The notes below the pieces were generated by a model. It was not told where the DNA came from and did no database searches. It saw only the letters and a program-made list of their open reading frames with translations. A stretch of DNA of 64,000 bases from Rhodobacteraceae bacterium IMCC1335 (GTDB lineage Bacteria > Pseudomonadota > Alphaproteobacteria > Rhodobacterales > Rhodobacteraceae). A program made the position numbers and the translations under genes. Each line of letters begins with the position of its first letter. Position 1 is the stretch's first letter. This document shows positions 19,522-28,545 of this stretch, piece by piece. The stretch is from contig CP046864.1 in the NCBI GenBank assembly GCA_039640495.1, positions 992,001-1,056,000 of the forward strand, written 5' to 3'.

Positions 19522-20154
19522 TTGCTTAGATATCTTTATGGCGATCAGCTATCTGATCACCCGCTTTTGCGCGACACCATGTTTCGTGATCGTGCCTCCC
19601 AGTTTAGAACCCGCCTTAAATGGAGGGTGGATGTGGATGAAAATGGCTTCGAGCGCGATGAGTATGACGCGCTTAATCCGCTTTATGTGGTCTTGGAAAA
19701 TAATCTTGGCCGGCATGAGGGCTCTTTGCGGCTGCTGCCCACCACGGGGCGCTGTATGATCAATGAGAAGTTCTGTTTTTTGCTGGGAGGCAGCAGCCTG
19801 AGCAGCCCGTTGATCTGGGAATCTACGCGGTTCTGTCTGGCTCCGAAAGCGTTCAAGCATAGCGCGTCAAAATTGATGCTGGCGGCGGGTGAGGTCATGC
19901 TTGGGTTTGGCGTTGAGCAATCGGTGGCGGTCTTTGATCATACGATGCGGCGCATCTATCGGCGTATCGGGGCAACCCCTGAGATTTTAGCCGAGCAGGG
20001 CGCCGGGAAAACATATATCGGGTTGGGATTATGGACTTTTTCTCCCCTGCAGCGTCAGGCGGTTGCCCGCCGCGCGAAGGTTTTGCCGGAACATTCAAGC
20101 CGTTGGTTTGATTTGGCTTTTGGGGCAAGCAAGCGCGTGGTGCCTGTGCCGTAG
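19522..20154 (+). CDS. Acyl-homoserine-lactone synthase, LuxI family
   Basis: Makes N-acyl-homoserine lactone signals from S-adenosylmethionine and acyl-ACP or acyl-CoA. The 210-residue protein starts at an unusual TTG (19522) supported by CAGGGGAT 8 bases upstream. The invariant LuxI residues are visible: Arg and Phe-x-x-Arg-Leu-x-Trp in RASQFRTRLKW, the aspartates of FERDEYDALNPLYVV, GSLRLLPTTG, and the Glu and Arg of WESTRFC. The acyl chain length cannot be read. Paired with the luxR gene 83 bp upstream and adjacent to ccr, an arrangement I recall from other roseobacters. Confidence 0.92.
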   Translation: MLRYLYGDQLSDHPLLRDTMFRDRASQFRTRLKWRVDVDENGFERDEYDALNPLYVVLENNLGRHEGSLRLLPTTGRCMINEKFCFLLGGSSLSSPLIWESTRFCLAPKAFKHSASKLMLAAGEVMLGFGVEQSVAVFDHTMRRIYRRIGATPEILAEQGAGKTYIGLGLWTFSPLQRQAVARRAKVLPEHSSRWFDLAFGASKRVVPVP

Positions 20155-20206
20155 CGAAAGTGGCTTCTCACTGGCGCTTTGGTGGCATGGCCGGTAAACT
20201 GAGCTT

Positions 20207-21739
20207 ATGCAGATGCGGCAGGTTGAACTTTCTTTAGATCAGGCAGAGGCCTATGATCATGTGGCGGCGCTGCTGCGCGCCGCTGGCGTAGACCTTGAAA
20301 ACAACCTTTTGGTACCGGGGCGCGAGCGCGATGCCCGCGTTACCGCTTTGATCGGTAAGGCGGGTTCGGGGAAAACCTTATTGCTGTCGGAACTTTATCA
20401 CGCGATGCGCAGCATCGGTGTTGAGGTCGTGTCGGGGGATTATGAACCGCGGCGCAATCGTACCAAGCGCAGTTTGGCGATTTTGGCACCCACGAATAAA
20501 GCCGCCAGCGTGCTGCGTATGAAAGGTGTGCCGGCCACCACCATCCACCGCATTCTTTATACGCCGGTTTATGATCCGGAATATGAAAAAATTGCGGACT
20601 GGCTGGCCGGTCAATCTGAAAAACCACAGATTGAAGATTTAAGCGAGGCGGCCCTGGCGCGTGCTTTTGAGTTTTACCAAAACAATAAATCTATCCCGGG
20701 GGCGCTGGCTGCGGCTGGCTTGCGTGGTTCGGATTTCATTACCGGCTGGAAGCGCCGCGAAGATCCGTTGGATATCGGCTTTATCGATGAAGCCTCAATG
20801 TTGGATGATCGACAATTTGAGGATTTACAGCAAATTTTTCCAATATTGGTTCTATTCGGAGATCCGGCGCAATTGGCCCCGGTAAACCAATCGGGCCAAA
20901 TGGTATTTGAAAAATTAGACCCGGAAAAGCAGATCACGCTGCAACGCGTTCATCGCCAAGATGCGGATAATCCGATCTTGGATTTGGCCCATGCGCTCGG
21001 TGATCCTGCGCTTGGATTTTCTGATTTTGAAGCGATGATTTCGCATTATGCCACGCGCGATGAGCGGGTTATTTTGGGCCAGCGCGTCGATGTTGATCTG
21101 ATGGCCCGCAGCCCGGTTTTGGTTTGGCGCAATGCCACCCGAATTCGGCTTATTTCGGCCTTTCGAAGGGTTTATGATGCACCCGAAACCGAGCTGCTAG
21201 AGGGCGAACCACTGATTTGCGATGGCATTGAATTGCCGTTGAAACATCGTAAGAAGCGCCTTGATTTGGAGGCGCGGGGCCTGATCAAAGGCGCGCAAGT
21301 TGTCTATTTGGGCCCTGGGCGGCGCGCCGGCTTTTCAAAATTGCACGTGATCGGGGCGGAAGACCCAAAAGTTTCAGCGGCCTCGATCATCAAAATTGAA
21401 AAACCCGGTGAAGAAGAGCCGTTTATTCCGTTTGCGGCCAATATGGGCGCCGCTTTTTTACATGGCGCGGCCGTGACCATCCATAAAGCGCAGGGCAGCC
21501 AATGGGAAACGGTGCAGGTTTTTGCACCAGATCTGGAAATGGCTGCGCGTATGGGGCGAGTCGAGGCCAATCAACCGCTTTGGAAGCGCCTTGCCTATGT
21601 GGCGATCACCCGGGCCGAGCAGCGGCTGATCTGGGTGGTGCGTAACCGATTGTCCAAACCCTCAACCCCGCTTCAAATCGAGGATCTTCGCGCGCAGGCT
21701 CCGGCGCCTTTGGCTTTGGATATTCAAGAAGATGGATAA
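20207..21739 (+). CDS. ATP-dependent RecD-like DNA helicase (superfamily 1)
   Basis: A 510-residue SF1B helicase. Walker A is GKAGSGKT at residues 50-57. The Walker B-type segment FIDEASMLDD is near 190, and motif III is LFGDPAQLAPVNQSG. The C-terminal UvrD/RecD motifs are TIHKAQGSQWETV and YVAITRAEQRLIW. It lacks the long N-terminal regions of RecD2 and is not accompanied by recB or recC, so it is a stand-alone helicase of a type common in alphaproteobacteria, presumably in DNA repair or replication-fork processing. It starts 52 bp after luxI, with a weak ribosome-binding site. ATG 20213 is an alternative start. Confidence 0.85.
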   Translation: MQMRQVELSLDQAEAYDHVAALLRAAGVDLENNLLVPGRERDARVTALIGKAGSGKTLLLSELYHAMRSIGVEVVSGDYEPRRNRTKRSLAILAPTNKAASVLRMKGVPATTIHRILYTPVYDPEYEKIADWLAGQSEKPQIEDLSEAALARAFEFYQNNKSIPGALAAAGLRGSDFITGWKRREDPLDIGFIDEASMLDDRQFEDLQQIFPILVLFGDPAQLAPVNQSGQMVFEKLDPEKQITLQRVHRQDADNPILDLAHALGDPALGFSDFEAMISHYATRDERVILGQRVDVDLMARSPVLVWRNATRIRLISAFRRVYDAPETELLEGEPLICDGIELPLKHRKKRLDLEARGLIKGAQVVYLGPGRRAGFSKLHVIGAEDPKVSAASIIKIEKPGEEEPFIPFAANMGAAFLHGAAVTIHKAQGSQWETVQVFAPDLEMAARMGRVEANQPLWKRLAYVAITRAEQRLIWVVRNRLSKPSTPLQIEDLRAQAPAPLALDIQEDG

Positions 21740-21838
21740 TCTGTTCAGCTCTGCTTGGGGCGCGGCAAGAAGGTGGCTTGCAAACCGCGCGGTTTCCTTT
21801 TCATATGGCAATCAGACGCTGCAAGGGGGGGGTGGTGA

Positions 21839-23473
21839 ATGCTTGGCCAAATGATGCATCGACCGTTGTCGATTATCGAAATTTTAAAATTTGCGGCAGA
21901 GGCGCATCCGCGCGCCGAGATGGTTTCGGTGCGCACCGAAGGTGATATACATCGCCAAACTTACGCTGACAGTTTACGCCGCGTTGGACAATTGGCGCAT
22001 GCTTTGAAAAAGCTTGGCGTCGCACCGGGCGCAAGAATTGCCACTTTAGCTTGGAATGGCTATCGGCATTTTGAATTATATTATGCGATATCTGGGATTG
22101 GTGCGGTCTGCCACACCATCAATCCGCGCCTCAGTGCTGAGCAAATGCTCTATATCATTGGCCATGCGGGCGATGAGATTTTGTTTATCGACACCAGTTT
22201 CGTGCCTCTGGTGCAGGCGCTGGCGGATAAATTGCCCAAATCACTCAAATTTGTGGTCATGACCGGGCCCGAGCATATGCCCCAGTCAAGCTTAGATTTT
22301 TTATCTTATGAAGATTTGTTGGAGGGGCACCCCGCGCTGTATGATTGGCCAGAACTGCCAGAAAACACGGCATCGGGTCTGTGTTACACTTCGGGCACCA
22401 CGGGGAACCCCAAAGGCGCTTTGTTTTCGCATCGTTCAACGCTGCTGCACGCGTATTCCACCGCCATTTCTATCCCAAACAGCCTGAAAGAGGGCGCGCG
22501 TATTCTGCCGGTCGTGCCTTTGTTCCACGTGAATGCATGGGGTCTGCCTTACACGGCGCCGATGACGGGAAGCTCATTAATTTTTCCCGGGCCAGCTCTG
22601 GATGGGGCCTCTTTATTCGATTTGATAGAGCGTGAGGCAGTGTCTTCCGCTTGGGGGGTTCCAACCGTGTGGTTGGGTCTGCAAGGTGAGATTGCAGCGC
22701 GCGGGCGCCATCCAAAAGGGTTTGACAATTTGATCGTAGGCGGCTCTGCGGCGCCGCGCTCAATGATCGAAGCTTTCGAAACATCGGGTGTGACGGTGGT
22801 GCATGCCTGGGGGATGACAGAAATGAGCCCCGTGGGCACGCATGGTCTTTTATCGCAACATCACCATCGCGAACTAACGCAGGATCAGCGGTTTGATTTG
22901 CAGGCCCGACAGGGGCGGCGCGCGTTCGGTGTTGATTTAAAAATCGTCGATGAGGCGGGGCAGGCTTTACCGCATGACGGTATTGCTGCTGGCGATCTTT
23001 ATGTGCGCGGAAATGGTATCATTTCTGGTTATTTTGAAGATCCTGCGGCCACCGATTCGGCCTTTGACAGCGCAGGCTGGTTTGGCACCGGAGATGTCGC
23101 TTCAATTGATCCAGAGGGGTTTTTAATCATTCAGGATCGGGCGAAAGACTTGATCAAATCAGGGGGCGAATGGATCAGTTCGATCGATCTTGAAAATATT
23201 GTGATGGGCCATCCGGAGGTGGCAAATTGTGCCGTGATTGCTGTGCCCCATCCCAAATGGGATGAGCGGCCGCTTTTGGTTGTGGTGCCTCGCGGGTCCT
23301 ATAAGGTGACAAAGGCCGAGATAGATAGTCTTCTCTTGGCCCATGTAGCGCGCTGGCAATTGCCCGATGCAATCGAGTTTGTCGAACAACTGCCCCTGAC
23401 AGCTACCGGTAAAGTGTCAAAGCTCACCCTGCGTCAGCAATTTGCAGCCTTTGAATTACCCCGCGAAACATAG
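21839..23473 (+). CDS. Acyl-CoA synthetase (AMP-forming), DmdB/medium-chain type
   Basis: Activates a carboxylic acid to its CoA ester via an acyl-adenylate. The 544-residue ANL-family enzyme shows the P-loop-like [18 protein letters not shown] near 183-200, [27 protein letters not shown], the hinge segment [20 protein letters not shown], and the catalytic lysine region [13 protein letters not shown]. The opening MLGQMM and overall layout resemble methylmercaptopropionate-CoA ligases (DmdB) of roseobacters and medium-chain fatty acyl ligases. I cannot distinguish these by eye. The acyl-CoA dehydrogenase 9 bp downstream supports a shared acyl-CoA degradation unit. Confidence 0.85.
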   Translation: MLGQMMHRPLSIIEILKFAAEAHPRAEMVSVRTEGDIHRQTYADSLRRVGQLAHALKKLGVAPGARIATLAWNGYRHFELYYAISGIGAVCHTINPRLSAEQMLYIIGHAGDEILFIDTSFVPLVQALADKLPKSLKFVVMTGPEHMPQSSLDFLSYEDLLEGHPALYDWPELPENTASGLCYTSGTTGNPKGALFSHRSTLLHAYSTAISIPNSLKEGARILPVVPLFHVNAWGLPYTAPMTGSSLIFPGPALDGASLFDLIEREAVSSAWGVPTVWLGLQGEIAARGRHPKGFDNLIVGGSAAPRSMIEAFETSGVTVVHAWGMTEMSPVGTHGLLSQHHHRELTQDQRFDLQARQGRRAFGVDLKIVDEAGQALPHDGIAAGDLYVRGNGIISGYFEDPAATDSAFDSAGWFGTGDVASIDPEGFLIIQDRAKDLIKSGGEWISSIDLENIVMGHPEVANCAVIAVPHPKWDERPLLVVVPRGSYKVTKAEIDSLLLAHVARWQLPDAIEFVEQLPLTATGKVSKLTLRQQFAAFELPRET

Positions 23474-23482
23474 AGGATTAGT

Positions 23483-24718
23483 ATGGATTTAGGTATAACC
23501 GAACGGGTTGCAACGCTGCTGAGCGCGGTGCGCGAGATGATTGAACATGATATTGCGCCGCTTGATCGCGAATATCATGCTGAAGTGGGCAAGCACCCGT
23601 CGGGCAACAGATTCGCCATGACGGATCGGCAATTAGAAATTATCGACGGATTAAAAGCCTTGGCGCGCAAGCGCAATTTATGGAATTTCTGGTTGACTGG
23701 CAGCGATCGCGGCTACGGTTTGAGCACGGTTGAATATGCCTATTTGGCTGAAGAAATGGGCAAAGTGCCTTTGGCCGCCGAAGTGTTCAATTGCTCTGCC
23801 CCCGATACCGGCAATATGGAAGTTTTAGAGCGCTACGGTACGCAGCTGCATAAAGATCGTTGGCTGGGTGATCTGTTGGCGGGGCGGATCAGGTCTGCCT
23901 ATGTGATGACCGAACCTGGGCTTGCCTCTTCTGATGCGGCGCAATTGGCCTTTGAAGCGCGCCGCGTCGGGGATGATTTTATATTAAATGGTGAAAAATG
24001 GTGGATTTCTGGCGCAGGGGATCCGCGTTGTGCTTTGTATATTTTAATGGCCAGTACCGCGCCGGAAGCAGCCAAACATAGCCGCCATACGATGTTTGCG
24101 CTTGATCCGAAAACGCCTGGAATCGAGGTGCTAAGGCCAATGCAGGTTTTTGGCAATGATGATGCACCCCATGGTCATATGCATTTGCGCTTCACCGATG
24201 TAAGAATTTCACAAGATGCGATTATTCTTGGCGAAGGGCGCGGGTTTGAAGTGGCGCAAGGCCGGTTGGGGCCAGGGCGGATTCACCATTGTATGCGCGC
24301 GATCGGGCAGGCTGAAAAAGCCTTGGAAATGATGTGCCGGCGGGGTTTGTCACGCGAGGCTTTTGGAAAGCAGCTTACGGAATTGGGGGCCAATTATGAT
24401 ATCATCGCGAATGCGCGTATGGAGATCGAAATGGCGCGTCTGCTCTGTTTAAAGGCGGCCTATATGATGGATACGGCCGGGGTGCGGGCGGCGCAGCCAT
24501 GGATTTCAAAAATCAAAGTGATCGCGCCCTTGATGGCGGGCAAAGTGGTGGATGAGGCCATGCAAATGCATGGCGCAGGGGGCATCAGCCAAGATTTTGA
24601 TCTTGCCCATATGTGGACGCATATTCGCACGCTGCGCTTTGCCGATGGCCCGGATGCGGTGCATCGCCGCCAAGTGGCCCGCGCAGAATTGAAAAAATAT
24701 AGCAATACGCAAAAATAA
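23483..24718 (+). CDS. Acyl-CoA dehydrogenase, ACAD10/11-like
   Basis: FAD-dependent alpha,beta-dehydrogenation of an acyl-CoA. The 411-residue protein has the N-terminal helical domain, the middle beta domain with YVMTEPGLASSDAAQL and LNGEKWWISGAGDPRC (FAD and substrate contacts), and the C-terminal domain with MHGAGGISQDFDLAHMW and RFADGPDAVHRRQVARAEL, the ending typical of ACAD10/11-like bacterial enzymes. It lies 9 bp after the acyl-CoA ligase gene, so activation and first oxidation of the same acid are likely coupled. The substrate is unknown. Confidence 0.9.
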   Translation: MDLGITERVATLLSAVREMIEHDIAPLDREYHAEVGKHPSGNRFAMTDRQLEIIDGLKALARKRNLWNFWLTGSDRGYGLSTVEYAYLAEEMGKVPLAAEVFNCSAPDTGNMEVLERYGTQLHKDRWLGDLLAGRIRSAYVMTEPGLASSDAAQLAFEARRVGDDFILNGEKWWISGAGDPRCALYILMASTAPEAAKHSRHTMFALDPKTPGIEVLRPMQVFGNDDAPHGHMHLRFTDVRISQDAIILGEGRGFEVAQGRLGPGRIHHCMRAIGQAEKALEMMCRRGLSREAFGKQLTELGANYDIIANARMEIEMARLLCLKAAYMMDTAGVRAAQPWISKIKVIAPLMAGKVVDEAMQMHGAGGISQDFDLAHMWTHIRTLRFADGPDAVHRRQVARAELKKYSNTQK

Positions 24719-24768
24719 ATTCCGCCGCTTCGGCGCACTGGCGAAACTGGGCCGGCCCTAAAGTGGCT

Positions 24769-25215
24769 TTAATCGGCTTCTGTGTCGATCCAAATTGTCA
24801 CTGGTCCATCATTGATCAAATTGACCTGCATATCGGCTCCGAAACGGCCGGTTTCAACGCGCGGGCCCAGATCAGCAAGGGCTTTTGCGAATGTTTCGTA
24901 AAGTTGCCTTCCCAGTTCGGGCGGCGCTGCGCGCGAAAACCCAGGTCTGTTGCCGCGCTTTGTATCGGCTGCCAGAGTAAATTGACTGATGACCAAAGCG
25001 CTGCCGCCAATGTCTAGCAAGGATTTGTTCATCCGCCCCTCGATATCTGCAAATATGCGCAATTTGGCGATTTTTGATGCCAGTTTCTCGGCATGCGCGG
25101 GCGTATCTTCCGCCATTGCACAAATCAGGATGAGCATACCCGCATCGCATGTGCCGATCTGATCGCCTTTCACGGCAACGGAAGCTGTCTGAACCCTTTG
25201 AATCACTGCGCGCAT
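24769..25215 (-). CDS. dtd: D-aminoacyl-tRNA deacylase
   Basis: Removes D-amino acids, and glycine mischarged on tRNA-Ala, in translation proofreading. The 148-residue protein begins [15 protein letters not shown] from ATG 25215 with AAAGGAG seven bases upstream; longer in-frame starts lack such a site. Diagnostic motifs are [20 protein letters not shown] and the Gly-cisPro loop [10 protein letters not shown] near the C terminus. It is convergent with the acyl-CoA dehydrogenase gene. Confidence 0.95.
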   Translation of the reverse strand: MRAVIQRVQTASVAVKGDQIGTCDAGMLILICAMAEDTPAHAEKLASKIAKLRIFADIEGRMNKSLLDIGGSALVISQFTLAADTKRGNRPGFSRAAPPELGRQLYETFAKALADLGPRVETGRFGADMQVNLINDGPVTIWIDTEAD

Positions 25216-25277
25216 CTGTTTCTCCTTTAATAGTATGAGAAGGGGGTTGAAAAAGATCAAAGCGTCTGGCGGGAAGG

Positions 25278-26225
25278 TTAACGGCTTGGCGCGTTATGCT
25301 CAATTATCAATTGCTTCAAGAGCGGTTGCGCCTCGTGCAATTCAATGCCTGCGGGTAGGCGGGGATCGTAGAGAACCCGCAAAAGAAGGGCATCTTGATT
25401 TGTTAAAAATGCGAATTCATCATCATCATTGAAAATGGAGGGGTGCGCTGCCGGGTTATCATTGTGAAGCCCTAACCCTTGGGCAATTTCCTCATGAAAA
25501 CAGGCTTTCTTTAACATCGGCGGATGCTCGGCGCGGATCACCGCAAGCGCTTGTTCATGAATATGGGGGCTGTGCCGCGCAGAAAACGTTAACACCATGC
25601 AGTGGATATCAGCGGGTATCTGTTGGACCACTTGTTGAATATTTGGCGGCACAAGCACCTCCTTCTTGCGTAGGTTTTGTACCATGTTCATTCGATGCAC
25701 TTCATCCACGACAACCACGTGAAAATTCCCAAGCTCGGTTGTAAGTTCAATAGGGTGACGGGTGATGTCAGACAGTTGCGCGGCATAATCTGACAGGAAT
25801 TGCGTATCCTTCACGCGGGTTTCAGGGCTGAGCGAGGGGCCAAAATGCAAATTGATCTTCACTGGTCTTTGCCATTTTGAAAGCGCCGTGGGCCTCGCTT
25901 GGGCAGGTTGAAAACCGCTGCTTGGTTCATATTCATCGTAAAATGCCAAACTGTTAAACAGCTCAGTAAGGGCCTCTGGTGTCGCGCGCGGGCTTTTGGA
26001 ACCACCATCAGTTCGAAGCAGCCCCTTTGCTATTAAGCCCGTGGCAAGGTGGTCATAGCGTTGTCTGAGCTGCCGCGATGTTTCCGCGGCAAAAGCCGCA
26101 TTGTCTGCGCCCTCAGCGCCCCGTTTGATATTGGCAAGTTCCGCGCAACCGCTCAGGCTGAGGGCGAGGGCGGCAACTGCGCCTTTGAGGCTGCGTTTCC
26201 AGAGCGGTTTCATTGCGATACACAT
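25278..26225 (-). CDS. DUF2927 lipoprotein
   Basis: A secreted lipoprotein of about 315 residues. A basic N terminus ([10 protein letters not shown]) and a hydrophobic stretch end in the lipobox LSGC, so lipid attachment to the cysteine of [10 protein letters not shown] is expected. The DUF2927 core includes [13 protein letters not shown] and [16 protein letters not shown], where the His-Glu pair and downstream acidic residues hint at a zinc site, though the classic HExxH is absent. I start it at ATG 26225; GTG 26249 and ATG 26213 are possible. Function unknown; no partner is evident nearby. Confidence 0.75.
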   Translation of the reverse strand: MCIAMKPLWKRSLKGAVAALALSLSGCAELANIKRGAEGADNAAFAAETSRQLRQRYDHLATGLIAKGLLRTDGGSKSPRATPEALTELFNSLAFYDEYEPSSGFQPAQARPTALSKWQRPVKINLHFGPSLSPETRVKDTQFLSDYAAQLSDITRHPIELTTELGNFHVVVVDEVHRMNMVQNLRKKEVLVPPNIQQVVQQIPADIHCMVLTFSARHSPHIHEQALAVIRAEHPPMLKKACFHEEIAQGLGLHNDNPAAHPSIFNDDDEFAFLTNQDALLLRVLYDPRLPAGIELHEAQPLLKQLIIEHNAPSR

Positions 26226-26319
26226 GGTGAGGCCTGTCACATCTGGCACGTCTTATATCTCCAGCGCAGCTATTTCGCTTTTGCGCCTAGTCCTGTTACG
26301 TTTGACGCGCATGGCCGCC

Positions 26320-27162
26320 TTATAAGTGATGCTTAGGCTTTGCTGTTCCAGCGCCGTTATGGCTGCGCTCAATTGTTAGTTTTCGGCTATATCTCGATTG
26401 GATGATCTCCACCACAATCAATACCAAGACGCTGAAATAAAATGTTGTTTTGGACATAGGAATAATTTCATACCCAAAGATGCGCAGCGCCAAGCCGGGA
26501 TCATGCATCGCATGTGCTGCCGCTTGACCGCTTTCTCCAAGCAGTACAATCCCGACAATCAGGAGAATAAACAGGCCTAAAACCTCGTACATGCGGTTTT
26601 TCTCCAAAAAGGCGGTTACACCATCTGCTAAGACCAACATCGCCAGCCCAGATAGCAAGATTGCGGTTGCCAGAACCGCAAATACTTTGGTGATCGCCAA
26701 GGCGGATAGGACTGAATCGAATGAGAAAATAAGGTTCATCAAAACGATCAGCAGAACCACCTGTACGGCAGATTTCCCCGGTTTGTTATCAAGATCCGCA
26801 TCCAGATGTTGGATCGTAAGAAGGTGGCCAATTTCTTTAACCGCTGTGTACATTAAAAATATACCGCCCAGCACGAACACGCATGTGGCAAAATTCACAC
26901 CGCCCTCTAACACTCCAGACCAGCTGAAAATATAGAAGGGTGCGCCAAGCGCTTCGATCAGATGGATCATTGCAAAAAGCAAAACAACCCTGAGCACCAC
27001 GGCGATAATGATGCCCCAAAACCGCACGGCTTTTTGATGGGCCACGGGCGCCCTTTGGCTTTCGATCGAAATATAAAGCAAATTATCAAAGCCAAGAACG
27101 GCCTGTAAAACCAATAATACGATCAGGTTACCAAAATTTTCGATTGTAAAAAGAACAAACAT
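26320..27162 (-). CDS. TerC family integral membrane protein
   Basis: A 280-residue polytopic membrane protein. It shows the TerC pattern: an acidic transmembrane residue pair in LQAVLGFDNLLYISIESQR near the N terminus and the matching LIFSFDSVLSALAITK segment in the middle, with seven or more hydrophobic helices. TerC/Alx relatives export Mn2+ or assist membrane-protein metalation. A manganese riboswitch often precedes them, but the 75 bp upstream show no recognisable one. The charged C-terminal tail is cytoplasmic or periplasmic. Substrate uncertain. Confidence 0.88.
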   Translation of the reverse strand: MFVLFTIENFGNLIVLLVLQAVLGFDNLLYISIESQRAPVAHQKAVRFWGIIIAVVLRVVLLFAMIHLIEALGAPFYIFSWSGVLEGGVNFATCVFVLGGIFLMYTAVKEIGHLLTIQHLDADLDNKPGKSAVQVVLLIVLMNLIFSFDSVLSALAITKVFAVLATAILLSGLAMLVLADGVTAFLEKNRMYEVLGLFILLIVGIVLLGESGQAAAHAMHDPGLALRIFGYEIIPMSKTTFYFSVLVLIVVEIIQSRYSRKLTIERSHNGAGTAKPKHHL

Positions 27163-27237
27163 AATCCCTAAGCCTAAGCTGGGTTTAATAAATTTGACAA
27201 GATTTATTTTGATTGGCGCAAAAACGGGCTGCTGCGC

Positions 27238-28020
27238 TTATCTATGCCGGCGCTGGGGCTTTTTTGCCTTTGGCTTTTCGTCAGAAACCGGCGCCAACCC
27301 CAATTGATCGCGCATGATTTTGCGGCGCACTTCTTCAACCTCGCCCAATTTCAGAGTGCCCAGCTGAAACGGGCCGAACGAGACGCGGATTAATCGGTTT
27401 ACCTGCAGGCCTATAGCTTCGATCGCGCGCCGAATTTCGCGGTTTTTGCCTTCTCGTAGACCAATGGTTAACCACGCATTCGCACCCTGCTGGCGGTCTA
27501 ATGTGACGCTCATGGGCTGAAACCGTTCACCGCCGATGCGCAGGCCTGCACGCAATGGCGCAAAACTATCTTCGCTTGGCCGCCCGTTGATGCGTACGCG
27601 ATAGCGGCGCAGCCATCCCGTCGCAGGCAGTTCCAGCTGGCGCTTGATTGCCCCGTCATTGGTTAATAGCAACAGGCCCTCAGAGTTTAGATCAAGCCGG
27701 CCCACGCTCATCACGCGGGGCAGATCTTCGGGCATTTCATCATAGATTGTTCTACGGCCTTTTTCATCCCGATCACTTGTCACCAAGCCGCTGGGTTTAT
27801 GATAGAGCCAAAGCCGCGCATGATCGGGCTCTTTCAGCAGGGTGCCATCAACTTTTATCTGGTCTTTTTGCGTCACGTTCAGGGCTGGCGATGTAATAAT
27901 GGCGCCGTTTACGCGCACGCGACCGGCAAGGATCATCTTTTCCGCATCGCGGCGGCTGGCAAGCCCGGCGCGGGCGATGGTTTTAGCGATGCGTTCGCCT
28001 GAAGGGGTTTTGCTGTCCAT
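27238..28020 (-). CDS. rluB: Pseudouridine synthase, RluB/RsuA family
   Basis: Isomerises a uridine in rRNA, by family most likely U2605 of 23S rRNA. The 260-residue protein has an N-terminal S4 RNA-binding domain (ERIAKTIARAGLASRRDAEK), the catalytic aspartate in MSVGRLDLNSEGLLLLTNDG, and GLREGKNREIRRAIEAIGL near residue 200. The very basic C-terminal tail (KPKAKKPQRRHR) suits RNA contact. It is divergent from tadA across 63 bp. Confidence 0.9.
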   Translation of the reverse strand: MDSKTPSGERIAKTIARAGLASRRDAEKMILAGRVRVNGAIITSPALNVTQKDQIKVDGTLLKEPDHARLWLYHKPSGLVTSDRDEKGRRTIYDEMPEDLPRVMSVGRLDLNSEGLLLLTNDGAIKRQLELPATGWLRRYRVRINGRPSEDSFAPLRAGLRIGGERFQPMSVTLDRQQGANAWLTIGLREGKNREIRRAIEAIGLQVNRLIRVSFGPFQLGTLKLGEVEEVRRKIMRDQLGLAPVSDEKPKAKKPQRRHR

Positions 28021-28083
28021 TATTGGGGCTTTACGTCAAAAACAAGGCTTGCGAAAGGGGCATTCAGCGGTCATCAAAAGCTT

Positions 28084-28545
28084 ATGCGGTTTAAAAGTTT
28101 TATGGAGATTGCGTTAGAGGAAGCGCGTTTGGCAGCAGCGCGTGGAGAGGTTCCGGTGGGCGCGGTCGTAATCTCGCCGCAGGGCGCGGTTCTGGCGCGC
28201 GCTGGAAACCAGATGCGCGCGCAAAAGGACCCCTCTGCGCATGCGGAAGTTCTGGCCATTCGTTCCGCGTGCAAAGCATTGGGATCCGAACGCTTATCGG
28301 GCTGTGATCTTTATGTGTCGCTAGAACCTTGCCCGATGTGTGCAGGCTTGATTGCGGCGGCGCGGATAGACCGGCTTTATTATGGGGCCTGCGATCCTAA
28401 ATCCGGTGGTGTTGCGCAAGGCCCGCAGGTGTTCCGCCATGCGCAATGCCATCACAAACCTCAGGTTTATTCGGGCATTGCAGAAGAGCAAGCCGCCACG
28501 CTGCTGCGCGATTTTTTTGCCAAGCGGCGCGGCGGGGCGCGTTAA
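28084..28545 (+). CDS. tadA: tRNA adenosine(34) deaminase
   Basis: Deaminates the wobble adenosine of tRNA-Arg(ACG) to inosine. The 153-residue protein has the zinc-site motifs HAEVLAIR, with the catalytic glutamate, and [15 protein letters not shown], plus the [16 protein letters not shown] segment typical of TadA over free-base cytosine deaminases. Its TAA overlaps the end of ileS on the opposite strand by 4 bp, so the two genes converge with no room for a terminator between them. Confidence 0.93.
   Translation: MRFKSFMEIALEEARLAAARGEVPVGAVVISPQGAVLARAGNQMRAQKDPSAHAEVLAIRSACKALGSERLSGCDLYVSLEPCPMCAGLIAAARIDRLYYGACDPKSGGVAQGPQVFRHAQCHHKPQVYSGIAEEQAATLLRDFFAKRRGGAR

Noticed and set aside
21782..21795. 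AAACCGCGCGGTTT perfect palindrome after the helicase gene, considered as a terminator
   Set aside because: The loop would be only the central GCGC and the following T run is short and broken by C, so a stable terminator is doubtful.
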